From: Monosporascus cannonballus
Taxonomy: Eukaryota; Ascomycota; Sordariomycetes; Xylariales
Length of the DNA stretch: 64,000 nt
Assembly: GCA_004154925.1 (NCBI GenBank)
Contig: QJNS01000015.1
Location: forward strand, 496,001 to 560,000
Direction: 5' to 3'
Below, one piece after another: positions 23,565 to 36,926 of this stretch. Below the pieces are notes generated by a model. It was not told where the DNA came from. It ran no database searches and worked only from the letters and a program-made list of their open reading frames with translations. Numbering within the stretch: position 1 is the stretch's first letter; the number at the start of each line of letters is the position of its first letter. The position numbers and the translations under genes are program-made.

Positions 23565-24854
23565 CGTTTTAAGCTTTTATTTAATAATACTGTTAAACTT
23601 TGAATAATATCGCCGATATTATGTTTACCAACAAGCAGCCCGAATAACCCGTTAACTAAGTCCCTAATAACCCGGATATTAAAATAGAATCCGAAAAGAA
23701 AAAACATCGTTTTTTTCGTGAAAAAGTTTTCCGACATCTAAATGCTATAAATAAACGCATTTTTTAATTTGAAAAAAAATAGTAATAACTTTATAACGTT
23801 TTTTTAAGCCGCCTATAAGAAACTAAAGGAAAAAAGAAAGTTTTCGAAACCGGAAAACTTTTTCGAATAAGCTAAATTATTTAATTAAATATTACTAAAA
23901 AATCAAAAAAAGTCCTTCAGCGTTTTAAGTTAGACTTTTTCGATAAAACTTCGACCAAATTATAATTGTTCTTAATTTAATACCGAATATATTTCGAGTA
24001 TTTTCCTATTTAATTAATTACATTTATTATATAAACTAAATTTGTAATTAAACGATTTACCGAAAATCCGGTTATTTGGTTTAAGTTTATTATATAAAAA
24101 ATGCATTATTTTATTAATTGAAAATCGATACTCGGAAATAATACAAATTTATAATAATTATAAATACTTTAAATAAATATTGACGAAAGTTTTGGAAATA
24201 ATAAATAAAAATCTAAAAACTAAAATATAAATTTAATTACAGTAATATATTAATTTAATCAGTTATTAAATTAAATCAAAAATCCAAAATATTAATAATT
24301 AAATTTTTCGACGGCCTAAAAATTCTTTTTAAAAAATTTAATCGGCCTAAGTATTTATTAGATTATATCGTTATAATAATTAAGATAGACGATCCACAAT
24401 ACGCCTAGCGTACTAAAGGCACTAAAAAATAATAATAAACCCCGATATACGGCTAATATTAACGTTTCTCGACATAATAACATTTTTACGACATAAAACC
24501 AGGACTAATAAAACTAGAAGCCACTTATAGAGAGAACTAGAGCCAGACCAAATATTAGAATTATAATAAGATGGGATATAAGGTAATATGATATAAGATA
24601 CCTAAGAAACTCTATCAAGATAATTAGAAATTAATACCTAAGAAATAATCCAGAAAAAATTAAAAAAACAAAGGCAATTATTATTAACATAATTTAACTT
24701 AAATATATACCAGGTTTTCCATAGCGAAACGTCCAATAGGGAATACGAAAAACTAGAAAGCTAACTTAATACATATCGCGAACATAATAAGAAACATTAT
24801 AAGAATAATTACGCAAATAATAGGATTATATAGAAAAAATTTGTCCCGGAACTT

Positions 24855-25037
24855 TTGATCGATATGGCAAAATACATACCATATATTGTTAACGACGAAA
24901 ATATCCCGATTATAAGAAATAGAAATAACATATATACGGACGAATTACTTACATATATTATAAAGGATTTAATCTTCCAAATTATACCGGAAATAATAAA
25001 AACGATAAATAATAATATCGATACTTTCGATTCATAA
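24855..25037 (+). pseudogene. Open fragment of element A upstream coding region
   Basis: A 60-codon open frame survives within the decayed coding region. A counterpart with stops is found in element D at about 57,413-57,595 (similar peptide words such as TYIIKD/RIYYKG at the same place), so it is part of the element's gag-proximal region and not a host gene. No domain is assigned. Confidence 0.5.
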
Positions 25038-26400
25038 CTTTAGAAGATATTTAATAATTGGCCGAAATAAAAAGCTGGCCCGAAAAAAAGCAATGCCCGT
25101 AAAAAAACCCCTTTTATTATTTTTAATAATATAACTATTAAACGGGAAAGAAGTTAATCCAGTATATAATAAAAAACACTACTAGAAAGTTATTACAGGT
25201 TTCTAGTTTCAATTAATATTTATTATAAACCCTTAAGAAAAAAAGTTATTAAGAAAAAGAATATATGAATTTATAAAAAAGCATGCAAATAGTATTTAAT
25301 ATAATATATATGGGAACATAGTCGTAAATATAAAAAATAATTTATTCAATAAGGGAAAAAATTATAATAAAATTGAAGGTAATTAATATAATTCGAAAAA
25401 AATAATACGCCGATAGTAATAACAAATATAACAACTTAACGCGTTAAATATCGATATATAAATAAAGTTCGACAAATTCGAACAAATATTAAAAGAAAAA
25501 AATTATTTATAAAAAGGCCGCAAAATAACGAAATCCGAGAAAGTTAAAAAAACTTTTAAAAAGGGTTTTAAATACGACGATAAGAGCCGTTAATAACGTT
25601 ATTACCTTAGATATAGAAATCGAAACGTATTAGTATATCATAATAATGGATTACGGAACTTTAGACGGAAATTACGTTATATTAAATATGGTTAATAAGC
25701 TTAAATTGCCATAAAAATATACGTTAAAACTTTATATAACAACGAATATCGAAAGTTAAAAATTCGCTTACGATAACGGAAAAATTATATACAAAATTAA
25801 TTACTTCAAAGTTTTTATCTAAAAACGATATTAGATAGTTAATTTTAACATCGTTTTATTTAAAAATTACGATATAATCGTAAGATTACCATAAATACGC
25901 TAGGACGAGATTTTAATTAATAAAAAAATTAGCCAAATAATATTTACCTTATATTTTATTAATAAGTTTAAAAAATTAAGATCTTAATATTCGATCAAAA
26001 ATAACAACAAATATAGACATAAGAATACGATCGAAATCTTATTACCTATAGGAATAAAATATAAAGAAATTAGGCATTAAAGAAAAATATAACGGATCGT
26101 TATTATTATTATTAAAGCGAAATTAAAACCATTAAATAATAATTTAAAATAATAACTCCGAAAATTAGAAAATTAAATTAATATATTATCATAATATTAT
26201 AGACACCAATAGCTTTTCGGAAAAGAATTTAATACGAAATTATTAAAACATAACGAATAAGATTATGAAATAATTTTTAAAAAAGAATCCTCAACAAAGT
26301 TTTACCCTATGTACAATTTTAACGAAAATAAGCTATGTACTTTAAGGAATACCTAAAAAATCGGTTACAAAAAAAATAGATTCGACCTTCGAAGTTACCG

Positions 26401-27210
26401 GCAGGATACCTTATGTTTTTCGTATCGAAAAAAACGAAAAATTACGATTCATAGTTAATTATCGATAATTAAATATTATTGTTATTAAAGATTAAATATA
26501 ATTATCTTTAAATATAAAAATAAACAATTAATTTTACAAAGCTAAATAATTCATAGTATTCGATCTTAAAAATAAATATAATCTTATTAAATTTAAAAAA
26601 GAATATAAATAAAAAATAACTTTTAAAACAAAATACGGATTATTTAAATATTTAATTATATTAATAGGACTTACGAACGTACTAATAATTTTCTAACGAT
26701 TAATTTATTATGTATTATAAGAATATTCCGATATTTTTGTTATTTATTATCTCGACAATATTCGTATTTTTTCCGAAACGAAAAGAATATATACAAAATA
26801 CGTTTATAAGATTTTTAAAGCTTTATAAGATATAAAGTTATTTATTAACGCAAAAAAAGTAAATTTTACGTATAAAAAATAAAATATTTAGAATATATTA
26901 TTATTTTAGGACATATTAGGATAAATCTCAAAAAATCGCTATAATTATATAATAATAAATGCCAATTACAGTTAAGGAGATATAAGCATTTTTTGGATTC
27001 GTTAATTATTATAAGAAATTTATTCGAAATTATAGCAAAATAATTATACCTTTAATAAACTTTATAAAAAAGGATTTAAATGGACGCGAAATACAGAAAG
27101 CCCGTTTTAAAATATTAAGGATACGATTATTAACAAGTTAATATTAATTATGTATAATTTAAACCGCTCCGTTAAATTAAAAACCGATATTTCGGATTAC
27201 GTATTAAGCG
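26401..27210 (+). pseudogene. Reverse transcriptase / RNase H relic of element A
   Basis: AGYLMFFVSKK-like residues at 26,403 mark the start of the RT palm. The active-site words YYLDNIRIFSET lie at 26,745-26,780, with the second catalytic Asp codon changed to AAT. An RNase H word, KLKTDISDYVLS, follows at about 27,173-27,208. Several in-frame stops are of the TAA/TAG kind that RIP creates from CAA/CAG. Confidence 0.8.
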
Positions 27211-28019
27211 TATTAATTAAATAACGAAATAATTAAGACAAATTATATTTTATTGCATTTTTTTGTATAAGTTAAAAGGAACTAAGTGTAATTACGGTAT
27301 TTCAAATAAGGAATTTATAGCTATTATTATGATATTTCGAGAGTTTAGGTATTTCTTAAAGGGAAATTTATATTCGGTTATAGTTTATACGGATTATTAA
27401 AATTTTACCCGATTTATTACGATTAAGGAATTTACCGGATAATATTTTCGTTACGCGAAAAAATTAACGATTTTCGATTTCGTTATTATTTATAAAAAAG
27501 GTTTGAAAAATGGTAAAATAAACGCTTTAAGCAGGCGATTAAAGTTTGAAAAGAAATTAATTAAAATTAATTATATCATTTTCGAAATTATTATAAAAAG
27601 ATATTTACGCCTATAATAAATTACAATAATTCGGGCAGTACTTTTTGAAATATATTAAAGGATTTAATAATATATTAATAATTTTTTAAAAAATTCAAAA
27701 ACAAATAAGATATAAATTTTAGAAAAATATTAAAAAGATTTGGTACAAGACATATACGAATCTCAGTTATACGATATCTAGGAATTTACAAAACCTGAAA
27801 ACGGTTTTAACGCATATATTCTTTTCTTAAAATGGAATTAATGATATAAAAAATTATATAGTAATACGACATTTGCGCCAGAATAAAGGTTTAATAACAT
27901 AAGCAATATAAAAAATTATAACTATTATTAATTACAAAGCGACCGTAATATTTAGTTATATTTAATTTTATTATTAAACTTTTTACGTTAAAAAATTTAA
28001 TTATAAAAATATATTACAC

Positions 28020-28980
28020 CAGTATTTTCGTAATCGTCGATCGATTTACGAAATTTTCTTATTTTTATTATTTTATAAGTTTATAAACGCTAAACAAATA
28101 ATACATATCTTCTTTAAATATATTTTGAACATATATAAATTATTAATGGAAATTATTTCAAATAAAAAACTAATATTTGCATGTAAATTTTGGCAAGGCC
28201 TTATGGCATAGATAAACCTAAACCATAAATTATTTAATATATTTAAACCTTAGATAAATAAACGGAATAAATATAATAAATTTTAAAAATTTATTTACGA
28301 TATTATATTAATTACAAATAAAATAACTAGGTTAAAAAATTAATAATCGCATAATTAACCTATAACACTAATTATCATAAAAATATTAAAATAACATTTA
28401 CGAACGTAAACATCGGTTTTATTCTAAAAGGTTTTAAGGAAATATATAACGATAGTTTAATTAATATTAAAATAATTTTCACGTTAAAATAATTACAATA
28501 GTTATATCAGGAAATAAAAATAAAATTAGAATTTGTGCGGAATCAGATAAATATATATTATAATTAAAAAAGTTAAAAAAATAATTTTCGAAAAAAGGGA
28601 GATGGTTTTCCTTGTTACAAAAAATATTTAGATAAAACGATTTAATAAAAATTTTGATTTAAAATATATCCGCCCATATAAAATCGTTAAGAAAATCTTA
28701 AAAAATAATTATTAATTAAAGTTTTTATCAAAAGTTAAATTTTGTTTAATTTTTAACGTTTTTTTATTTGAATTAATAATAAATATAATCAAAATACATA
28801 CGGCATAGAACGATATGGAAATAGAAAACGAATAAGTATACGAAATAAAAAAGATTTTCGATATGCGAAAATAAAATGGATTTACCTAGTATCTAATTAA
28901 GTAAAAAAAGTACCCGGACTCCGAAAATACCTAAAAACCTGCTAAAACTCTTATTAGTGCCTAACGCTTGCTGAAGAGTT
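28020..28980 (+). pseudogene. Integrase and chromodomain relic of element A
   Basis: The integrase core word FVIVDRFTKFSYF is at about 28,027-28,065. The tail at 28,838-28,975 reads as a chromodomain with several stops (YEIKKIFD, then KKYPDSENT), matching the intact open copy in element D at 61,341-61,559. Chromodomains direct chromovirus integration to heterochromatin, which suits this context. Confidence 0.75.
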
Positions 28981-29662
28981 TTTGTTAACAACGACGGCCG
29001 CGTTCTAGTTAACGGTTAACCAATTAATAATCGGGATATCGAGCCAATCGGCCGCGGCCTATGCTAACGTGGCACCCGTAACGGTAGCTTCTAGTTTTTC
29101 TTATTTCTAACGTTTTTATTCCTCCAATTCGTCTAATAACTAAAGCTTACGTTATACCATAATAACTCCCTTTAAACGAATTAACGCTTTTTATTTACGT
29201 AAATAAATAAACAAAAAAAGAGTTTTATTTATTTTTTAATAATAATATTAAACCTTAAAATAAAGCTTTTAAAGCTTTAATAATTGTTTTTTAGCACATA
29301 TGTTTTTATATTTTAGGTATTAATGTTTTCAACGAATATTTTATAAAGAAAAAAAGAGTATACTGGTACTATCGTAAAACCTACCTTAAATAATATATTA
29401 CTTATACCTTAAAATATTTTCTATTATTTTATAAGTTATATTTTTTAAAAAGTAAAAAAAGTAAGGCATAATTTCGTACCTAAATTTGTTAAAGGCTTTT
29501 ACGAGGTTAATACGACAAACGATAAAAAAACGAAGAATACAACAAATCTTGGAAATACGAAACGATATAATTAAAAACAAAAAAAGAAAAAGGTTATTTA
29601 TCAAACGGGAAAAAAAGGAAAAAGGAAATCTTAAAAGCAAGATTTTAGAAAAAGGGAAATCG
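28981..29662 (+). other. Post-polymerase non-coding part of element A
   Basis: This is AT-rich sequence between the chromodomain relic and the 3' LTR, ending in a polypurine tract (about 29,643-29,660, AGAAAAAGGGAAATCG-like). A plus-strand open frame of 71 codons at 29,486-29,701 is lysine/arginine-rich low complexity and runs into the LTR, so it is judged spurious. Confidence 0.6.
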
Positions 29663-29932
29663 TATTACGACCTAATAGGTTTCGGCCTTAAAAATAGTTA
29701 AATAAGGACCATACGAGCCACTTTCCGGGTTACGTAACGGTAATCACTGCTAAGCCGGTAATCATCAATAATTAAAGGTAATCCCAAATAATTATAATTA
29801 CTACGGGCTGTATATTTATAAGTAATCAAGCTAAAAAAAAAAGGAAATATACTTTTATTATTTCTATAATTTAGATAGCTTCAACTTGTAATAATAATTC
29901 GTTATCTAAGGTATTCTTGGTATTACGAGATG
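29663..29932 (+). repeat. 3' LTR of element A, left part (broken by element B)
   Basis: Begins TATTACGACCT (TGTTACGACTC with one RIP change) and follows the 5' LTR to ATTACGAGATG, where element B enters. The missing end is found at 36,814-36,921. Confidence 0.9.
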
Positions 29933-30559
29933 ATATAATAGGGCTGTATGGAGCCCTATTATAAAGCACCGGACAAACGCCGATACCAAGCAGCACTAAC
30001 GCAGCGCCTTATATACAAACATGTATAATTGTATTTTTATCTTCTCTTTTTTTTCTCTTTAACTAAAAAATAAACTTTTATTAGCAATTAATTACAAACC
30101 GCTTAAATAAAGCCTTTTATATATTTTTTAGCTCATTATTAACAGAACAAAAAATACTCGGGATCAGATATCGAAATTTTCGAATATTTCTTACAGGACC
30201 TAATAAAGAGCTCTGATCGACCCAAAATTACCGAAAATATTTAGCGTTATAACGAAAACCTTAATAAGCTTAATAACAATTATAAAATAATATATAAATT
30301 ACCAATTCGAAAAAAGCCAAAAAAATAACCCAACTTCGTAAGCATATAAAAGCGCAATATAAGGCAAATAAGAAACTAATACAAACGGCCGAACAACTTA
30401 AAAACGGCTTAATTACCCAGCAAAAACTTATTACCTAATTACAAATTCGGAACGTAATAACTCTTACGAATACCAACCTTTTTTCGACCCAATAACGATT
30501 AAAAACCTAATTAGACCATTCCGCAAAAACGGTTCGAACGACCGAATTAACAGCAAAAG

Positions 30560-30628
30560 CTAAGCGGAAGCCGCTGCTCTGGCCGGAGAAGTTCGACGGG
30601 ACAAAAAAAAAGTTCCCCGAATAATACG
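30560..30628 (+). pseudogene. Gag-like fragment of element B with a GC-rich unmutated patch
   Basis: Translates as KPLLWPEKFDGT followed by lysines, a word typical of Ty3/Gypsy gag proteins (proline-rich lead into a FDG motif). The patch 30,566-30,602 is strikingly GC-rich within fully AT-rich surroundings, and the frame closes at a TAA at 30,621. Confidence 0.6.
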
Positions 30629-32599
30629 CATCCATAATTTATAAGCTCGAAATAAACGTTATTTTTCTAAAAAGAATTCGTAAACAGTTTTATGCCATTT
30701 ACAAAAAACTCGAAATTAATATATAACGTACGGTTATTACCTATTATATTACCGGAAACCTAAATAATATTTATAACTTTATCGGTTTTTTTAAATATTA
30801 TATAAACAATATAATAATCGGCATAAAAAATATCTAAACGTTTTCAAAACTTAAAATAAGCCGATAACGCGAAATTTTCGTTATTTTATTACTTATTCGA
30901 AAAAACGTTAGCAAACGCGGAAAAACCTACCTGGCTAACAGAGGCAAAATTTACATTCTTAAAAAAAGCTTTAAATAAAACTTTATCCAAATTTTAATCC
31001 TAATGGATTTTCTTAAAAGCTATAACGTATAAATAAATAAGGTAATGAAAATTGCCGGACGCCTTAAAGAAATAACGTAATAAAAAATAAACAATTTTTA
31101 ATAACTTAATCGAGCAGTAATAATTAAGCGGGAAATAACTTAAATAACGACATAAATATAACGGGTATTTCGGTAGTAAAATAACAAAAATAAAAAAGTT
31201 AAACCTTTTCCGTAACGATAAAATAATACGCATAATAAGTAATTTAGAAAAAATAAAACGCCTGCAAAACGAAAAGCCTTTAACTAGGTTATAAATATCC
31301 TAACTATAAGGCAAACCGTTACTCGTTTTTATTAATAAAAAACCGCAGAAAAATGTTAATTCGTTAAAAAGGTACGAAAACAAAAAGTCGGAATTTAAAA
31401 ACGAAAAAAATAACTCTTAAATATCGGCGTATTCGAGAACGAAAAGCAACCTAAGTCGAAATAAAAATCGCGAAATAAAATATAAATAATATTTTATTTA
31501 TTATTAATATATATATTAATTAAAAAAGTTTATAAACATTTTTTAATCAAAAATATAAATATTTTACCGCAATAAGCGAAACGTTTATAAAACGCTTATG
31601 GTTACCGCGCATTTTAATAAAATTACGCGGATTAAAAAAAGTTCGAAAAAAAGCCAATAACAGCGAAAAGAAATTAAGGAAATAATATATATAAAAACAG
31701 ATATCGACGGTTTCAAAACTAAAATATTTATATATATTATTAATAACCTTAATTATCCCTTAATTTAAAAACCCCTTAAATAAAACGTTACGATATTATA
31801 TACGTAACGCAAAAATACCTGTTAATAATAAACGTAACGAGTAGTATAAAAGTTTACGAAAAAAAATATAAGGCTCAAAACAACAATATATAAGCAATTT
31901 ATAAAACGAAAAAAAATTTACTTACCGCTTTTGAAGCGAAATTTCGGAAAATTAAAAAAAATAAAAAAAACCAAATAAGAAATTCAATTATTTTTAATTA
32001 TTTTCGCCAATATTAATAAAATATTAACGCTTAAAAAGAAAAACAGAGGTTAACGAAAAACTTTCGTTTAAATTAAAAGCGTTTCGAAAACTATTCGACA
32101 AAAATTAAGTAACGTTTTACCCTTATCACGCCTTAAAATAAACTATATAATTTTATTACGCAAAAACGAAATAAAAAATGCTAATATCATAAGGGCTTTT
32201 ATATAATATAACTAAGGACAAATTGCTAGCGTTAAGGAAAACCCTAACGAAAGGTTTAAATAAAAAGTATATCCGCATAAATAACTTGCCCGTAAGGATT
32301 CTGGTTTTATTTATAAAAGATTTCGGAAAAAATTGCATTTTTATTATAATTATTAGGCGTTAAATATAATAACCGAAAAAAACAGTTACTTTTTACCCCT
32401 TATTTCGGAAACCTTAAAATTATTTTTTTACGCTAAATAATTTACGAAAATAAACGTCTAAATAACGTTCCACAAAATTAAAATTAAAAAAAAAACCCGA
32501 ATAAAAAACGGTATTCTAAATGCGTTTCGGCTTATATAAATAACTAATAATACAGTTCGGCTTATATAAGGCTCTCGTAACCTTTTAATAATACGTTAA

Positions 32600-32860
32600 C
32601 GGGGTCCTAAAAAATACTTTAACGTTTTTTACTTAACATATATCGATAATATCCTTATTTTTTCCTCCGGATCCAAAGAAAATCATATGCAAAAAGTAAA
32701 AAAAGGTCCTAAACCGCTTAAAAAAACGGATCTAAATCTGAATATTTCCAAATACGAATTCGCCGTAAAAATAATAAAATGTTTTGGATTTATTATAAAC
32801 GCCGGAAAAGGGATACGAATAAACCTCGAAAAATTACGCGTAATTAAAAATTAAGAAATT
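32600..32860 (+). pseudogene. Reverse transcriptase relic of element B
   Basis: The active-site words TYIDNILIFSSGS lie at 32,636-32,674, with the second catalytic Asp codon changed to AAT. They are followed at about 32,735-32,850 by the conserved thumb region (KYEFAVKIIKCFGFII, then GIRINLEKLRVI), diagnostic of Ty3/Gypsy RT. Confidence 0.8.
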
Positions 32861-33899
32861 CCTAAAATACTTAAGGAAATCCAAAATTTTCTAAAGTTCG
32901 CAAATTTTTACCGTAATTTTATAGCCTTTTACGTAAATATATCGGTACCGCTAATAACTCTAACTCGGAAAAAAATTTTATTCCGTTAAAAGGGAAAACG
33001 AAATAACGTTTAAACATTTTAAAAACGATTTTATAACGGAATTAATTTAAACGTAATAAAATTTCGAAAAACGTATAATAGTAAAAATAAATTATTTAAA
33101 AATAATATACGGAAATTACTTTTCCTAAATTAATAAAATAAAAATATTCCGTTCGGTTACTTATTATTCCAAAAAACTACACCCCGTTAAAATTAATTAC
33201 GAAATATATAATAGATTTTTAACGATGATAAATAGCGAAAAATATAAAATATATAATTACGCAACGTAATAACCTTTTTTAAGATTATTACCGATTATAA
33301 AAATCTAAAATATTTTATAATTATTAAAAAATTAAACGAATATTAAATAAAATAATTAAAAAAATTATCCCGTTTTAATTTTTACTTTAAATTCCCTATC
33401 GGCCGTTTAAATATTAAAGCCGATATATTTTTACGCAAAAAATAAAATATATTTATAAAAACATAATCGAAAAACCGCATAAACATTTTAATTAATAAAA
33501 ATAAATAATGTCTTATATTATTTATAAAACGTTAAAAATACGTTTAAAATATAATAACGGTTAATAATATTAAAATTAAAACTAACGGATTACTTCGAAA
33601 AACACAAATATTTCAATATTACGAAACCTTCCAGAAGCTTTAAAATATAATATTAAAACATAATAAAAATTATATTCGTATTACTAAAATTATTATAAAA
33701 AAACAGTATTTTTCTTACAGAATTAAAATTATTAATATCAATATTGGAATATATTTTAAACGTTAAATGCTTTTTAAATTTCGGGGACGTTTTTAAATCC
33801 TAAATTAAAAATCGTTTAAAACGGCCTTAATACAAAATACTTACGATTCTTATATAATAAACTACCTAATTAAAGAAATTATAATAACGGTATTTTCGA

Positions 33900-34120
33900 A
33901 AAACTTTTTCTGGCCGGATGTATATCGTATAATAAGGTAATTTTACAGGAATTACGACGTATACGGCTATAAAAATTTATAAAAAATAAATATAAAAATT
34001 ATTAAAATTATTTCCGGTTCTCGAATAATTCTATTATAAATTATCGATGGATTTTATAATCGATGTATTAACTTCTTTTAAATACAACTTGTAATTTTTA
34101 ATAATTATAACAAACTAATT
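33900..34120 (+). pseudogene. Integrase relic of element B
   Basis: The word SMDFIIDVLTSF at about 34,042-34,077 corresponds to the first catalytic region of Ty3/Gypsy integrases. RT preceding integrase confirms Gypsy rather than Copia order. The frame is broken by stops. Confidence 0.65.
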
Positions 34121-36623
34121 ATTTAAAATGATACTCTTAAAAATAACATATATAATAAACGCAAAAACATATTCGGGAAATATTTATAAAAATATATTAA
34201 AGATTTTATATTTTTCTAAAGTTATTGCAAATAATAAAAACATTAATTAAATACAGAATTCTAAAACAGATTATATAAATTAATAAAAATAAAATAACAG
34301 CTTTTTACTATATATTATTTAAAAATTTATAATATTACGGAAAAGGCTAAACAAAAAATACTAATTTATTTATGAATTTTCGTAATATATTTATAATAAA
34401 AATAAAAAATATTTTTTCTGTACGTAATATTTGTTATTAATAATTAAAATACGATTTCGGTAGAATTAAATCCTTTTTTAGTATTTTACAGATATTACGT
34501 AAACCTGATTCCCTAAATAAAAAGCAATTCGGTAACCAAAAAAATTTACGTATAAAAGCAGAAATTTTCGTTAGAAAATTGCAAAAAAATACGAAATTCG
34601 CCTAAGCCGCAATAACGGCGGCTTAAGAAACATTAAAAAAATAACCAATAAACATCGTTTTTTTGTCGAAAAATACGAAATTAATAACAAAATCTAATTA
34701 TTTTTTTAAAAAAAGTCCTGATTTTTTAAGAATTAAAAAAACTAAAATAATTTTAAATTAAATATCCGGTAACCCAAATAATTAATTTTTCCGTTATCGA
34801 ATGAAATATACTTTTAAAAAATTATAACCGTTGTTATATTAATTAATTAAAACGCGTAAACGGTAACTTTTTACCGTCCTAAATTAACGCAAATACGTAA
34901 CCTTTTTTTATTATCTTTAAAAAAAATAATAAATCGGAATTTAAAATCGAAAATGCTTTCTAAATCCGGACCAAAAAATAGCTTTATACGCCAAATCCAG
35001 ATAAAATAATTAAATTACGCAAAACCGATTTAAAAGAATTTAAAAAATTTGCAAATCAAACGGCTTTATAATAATTCGAAAAAAATACAATAATATAATT
35101 ATTACTAACAAATTCCAAATCTAATGTACTATTCGAAAACGGACGAATAAAAATCCAGCTTAAAAATACCGACCGAATAATACGTAAATAATGCAGGAAA
35201 CTTAAGAAAACCGTTTAAAAATAACTTTAAGTAATTCGCAAATAAACGTTACAATAACGTTCTCGTTATTTACGAACAAAATATATTAAAAAAGATTAAA
35301 AACTTTAAAAATAATATACCGGTTACGAAATTATTTGTTTACTTTTAAAAATTAATAAATTTAATAATTTACCTTACGAATTTGCGATGTTAACGTTATG
35401 CAAAAATTACATACCTAAAACATATAAATATTTAATTATATTTATATTAAATTCCGGCAAAATCGGAACTTTGTTTTTAACCGTTTAAGTTATAATTACG
35501 AAACTTTTAAAAATATTAATAATATAAGTATTAATAATTATTAATTTAACCTATAACATATATTAATAAATAACGTCGAAAATATGCGAAAATATCGCCT
35601 AAAAGTTTTATAATATAATTTATTATTTTTATATTTAATACATTTTTTTTGTAAGACGAAAAAACCGGTAAAACCGATAGCCTAATTTATATATAAATAA
35701 TATATAAATTAGGAATTAAGGACGTAAACTTATTTCGGAATAAATAATGTACGAAAACTTAAAGTGTAAACGTAAAATTTCGGTACCCGCTTTTTATTAA
35801 ATATAGATAACCGTTAAGCTAAAATTAATAATAAAAAAATAACATAAAAAGTACGTAAAAAAATAAATTTATTAAAATTTCGATAATTATAATTAAAAAT
35901 AATTTTGCAAAATGCGTTAACTGTTTAACGAAATTCGAGAATATCCGTAAATTGCGTAAAAACCACATTAAAAAATATATTAACAAAAATCCAAAAAATT
36001 ATTTATTTCGGAATATTTACAATTGATATTAACGTAAACTTAATAACGGACCACCTTTTTGCCTATAATAATAAATATTTTAAAGATAACGAATAAGTAA
36101 TATATAAACAAATTATATATTTCGTTAATTTAAACAAAATACATCCGGGTTTTCGGCAAAATAAATTATATAAATAAAATAAGGCATATCGCGAATACGG
36201 ATAAAATATTCGTCCAAGGTAACGCAAATACGTAACGTACGAAAAACTTTGACAAATTTCGATTTACTAAAAAAATCTGAAAACGTAAAAACGTCCTTTT
36301 TATAGGGCATTTTCGCGGCATTATAACGTATTAATTAATTTTTAAATTGTTACGAAATAACGTACAAAAATATTATAATAAATATTAATAAAAATGAACT
36401 TATCAAATTAAATTATTATTATAAAAAGCATAAAATAAATAAAAACGTAAAGGCTTTTTTATATATAAGCCTATTTAATATATAATTAACCTATAATTAA
36501 TTATTTAAATTAAACCTAATTCGGAAATCGATAAATTTCTAAATTTGAAATTAATTAAAAACTAAAAATTAACGTAATTATTAATCCTATAATAAGTTAA
36601 CCCTTATTAGGAAAGATAAGGGG

Positions 36624-36814
36624 TAATATAATAAGGTTATATAAAGCCTTATTATAAAGTACCGGATAAACGCCAGTACCAAGCAGCATTAACGCAACGC
36701 CTTATATGCAAACACATACAACTGTATTTTCATCTTCTCTTTTTTTTCTCTTTAGCTAGAAAATAAACTCTTATTGGCAACTGATTGCAGACCGCTTAGG
36801 TAAAGCCTTTTACA
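36624..36814 (+). repeat. 3' LTR of element B
   Basis: Matches 29,931-30,121 over its whole 191 bp with mainly transition differences, for example GTACCGGATAAACGCC against GCACCGGACAAACGCC. It lies directly after the polypurine tract. It is less AT-rich than the internal region, towards its right end in particular. Confidence 0.85.
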
Positions 36815-36926
36815 GATGTGATACGTTACTGTATCCATTGCTCAAAATCCCACGATACTCCTACCAACATAAACCCGTACGACTAAGATTTAATAATTGG
36901 TTAAACCCCTTAGCCGTCACATTAAG

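Larger units (their letters stand above)
29933..36813 (+). mobile_element. Gypsy element B, inserted in the 3' LTR of element A
   Basis: LTRs of about 190 bp lie at both ends (29,931-30,121 and 36,624-36,814 if TG/CA ends are assumed). AGATG at 29,928-29,932 and 36,814-36,818 is the only 5-bp duplication that rebuilds an uninterrupted A LTR, which implies ends ATATAATAGGG and TTTTAC. The internal order is gag-like, reverse transcriptase, RNase H, integrase, polypurine tract (GAAAGATAAGGGG, 36,611-36,623), so the element is plus-strand Ty3/Gypsy. The RT motif reads YIDN and stops are everywhere, so it is inactive. The LTR starts with a hairpin (AATAGGGC, inverted at AGCCCTATT). Confidence 0.85.
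23190..36921 (+). mobile_element. Gypsy element A (chromovirus), interrupted by element B
   Basis: A full-length LTR retrotransposon with target duplication TTAAG at 23,185-23,189 and 36,922-36,926. The 5' LTR is 23,190-23,564 (375 bp). The 3' LTR begins at 29,663, is broken by element B and resumes to 36,921; its two parts together fit 375 bp. Coding relics run in the order expected for Ty3/Gypsy: reverse transcriptase (26,400-26,780), RNase H (KLKTDISDY at about 27,173-27,199), integrase (VIVDRFTKF at about 28,030-28,056) and a chromodomain-like tail (about 28,838-28,975). The reverse transcriptase catalytic motif reads YLDN instead of YLDD and stops occur throughout, so the element is dead. 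Confidence 0.9.

Noticed and set aside
24855..25037. Considered as a host gene
   Set aside because: The same segment, with stops, occurs at the equivalent place in element D, so it belongs to the retrotransposon.
31000..31233. 77-codon minus-strand frame within element B
   Set aside because: It is opposite to the plus-strand gag/pol region and has a low-complexity composition.
23185..36926. CRISPR-like or other repeat array
   Set aside because: The repeated words are LTR pairs of nested retrotransposons; no regularly spaced short repeats are present anywhere in the window.
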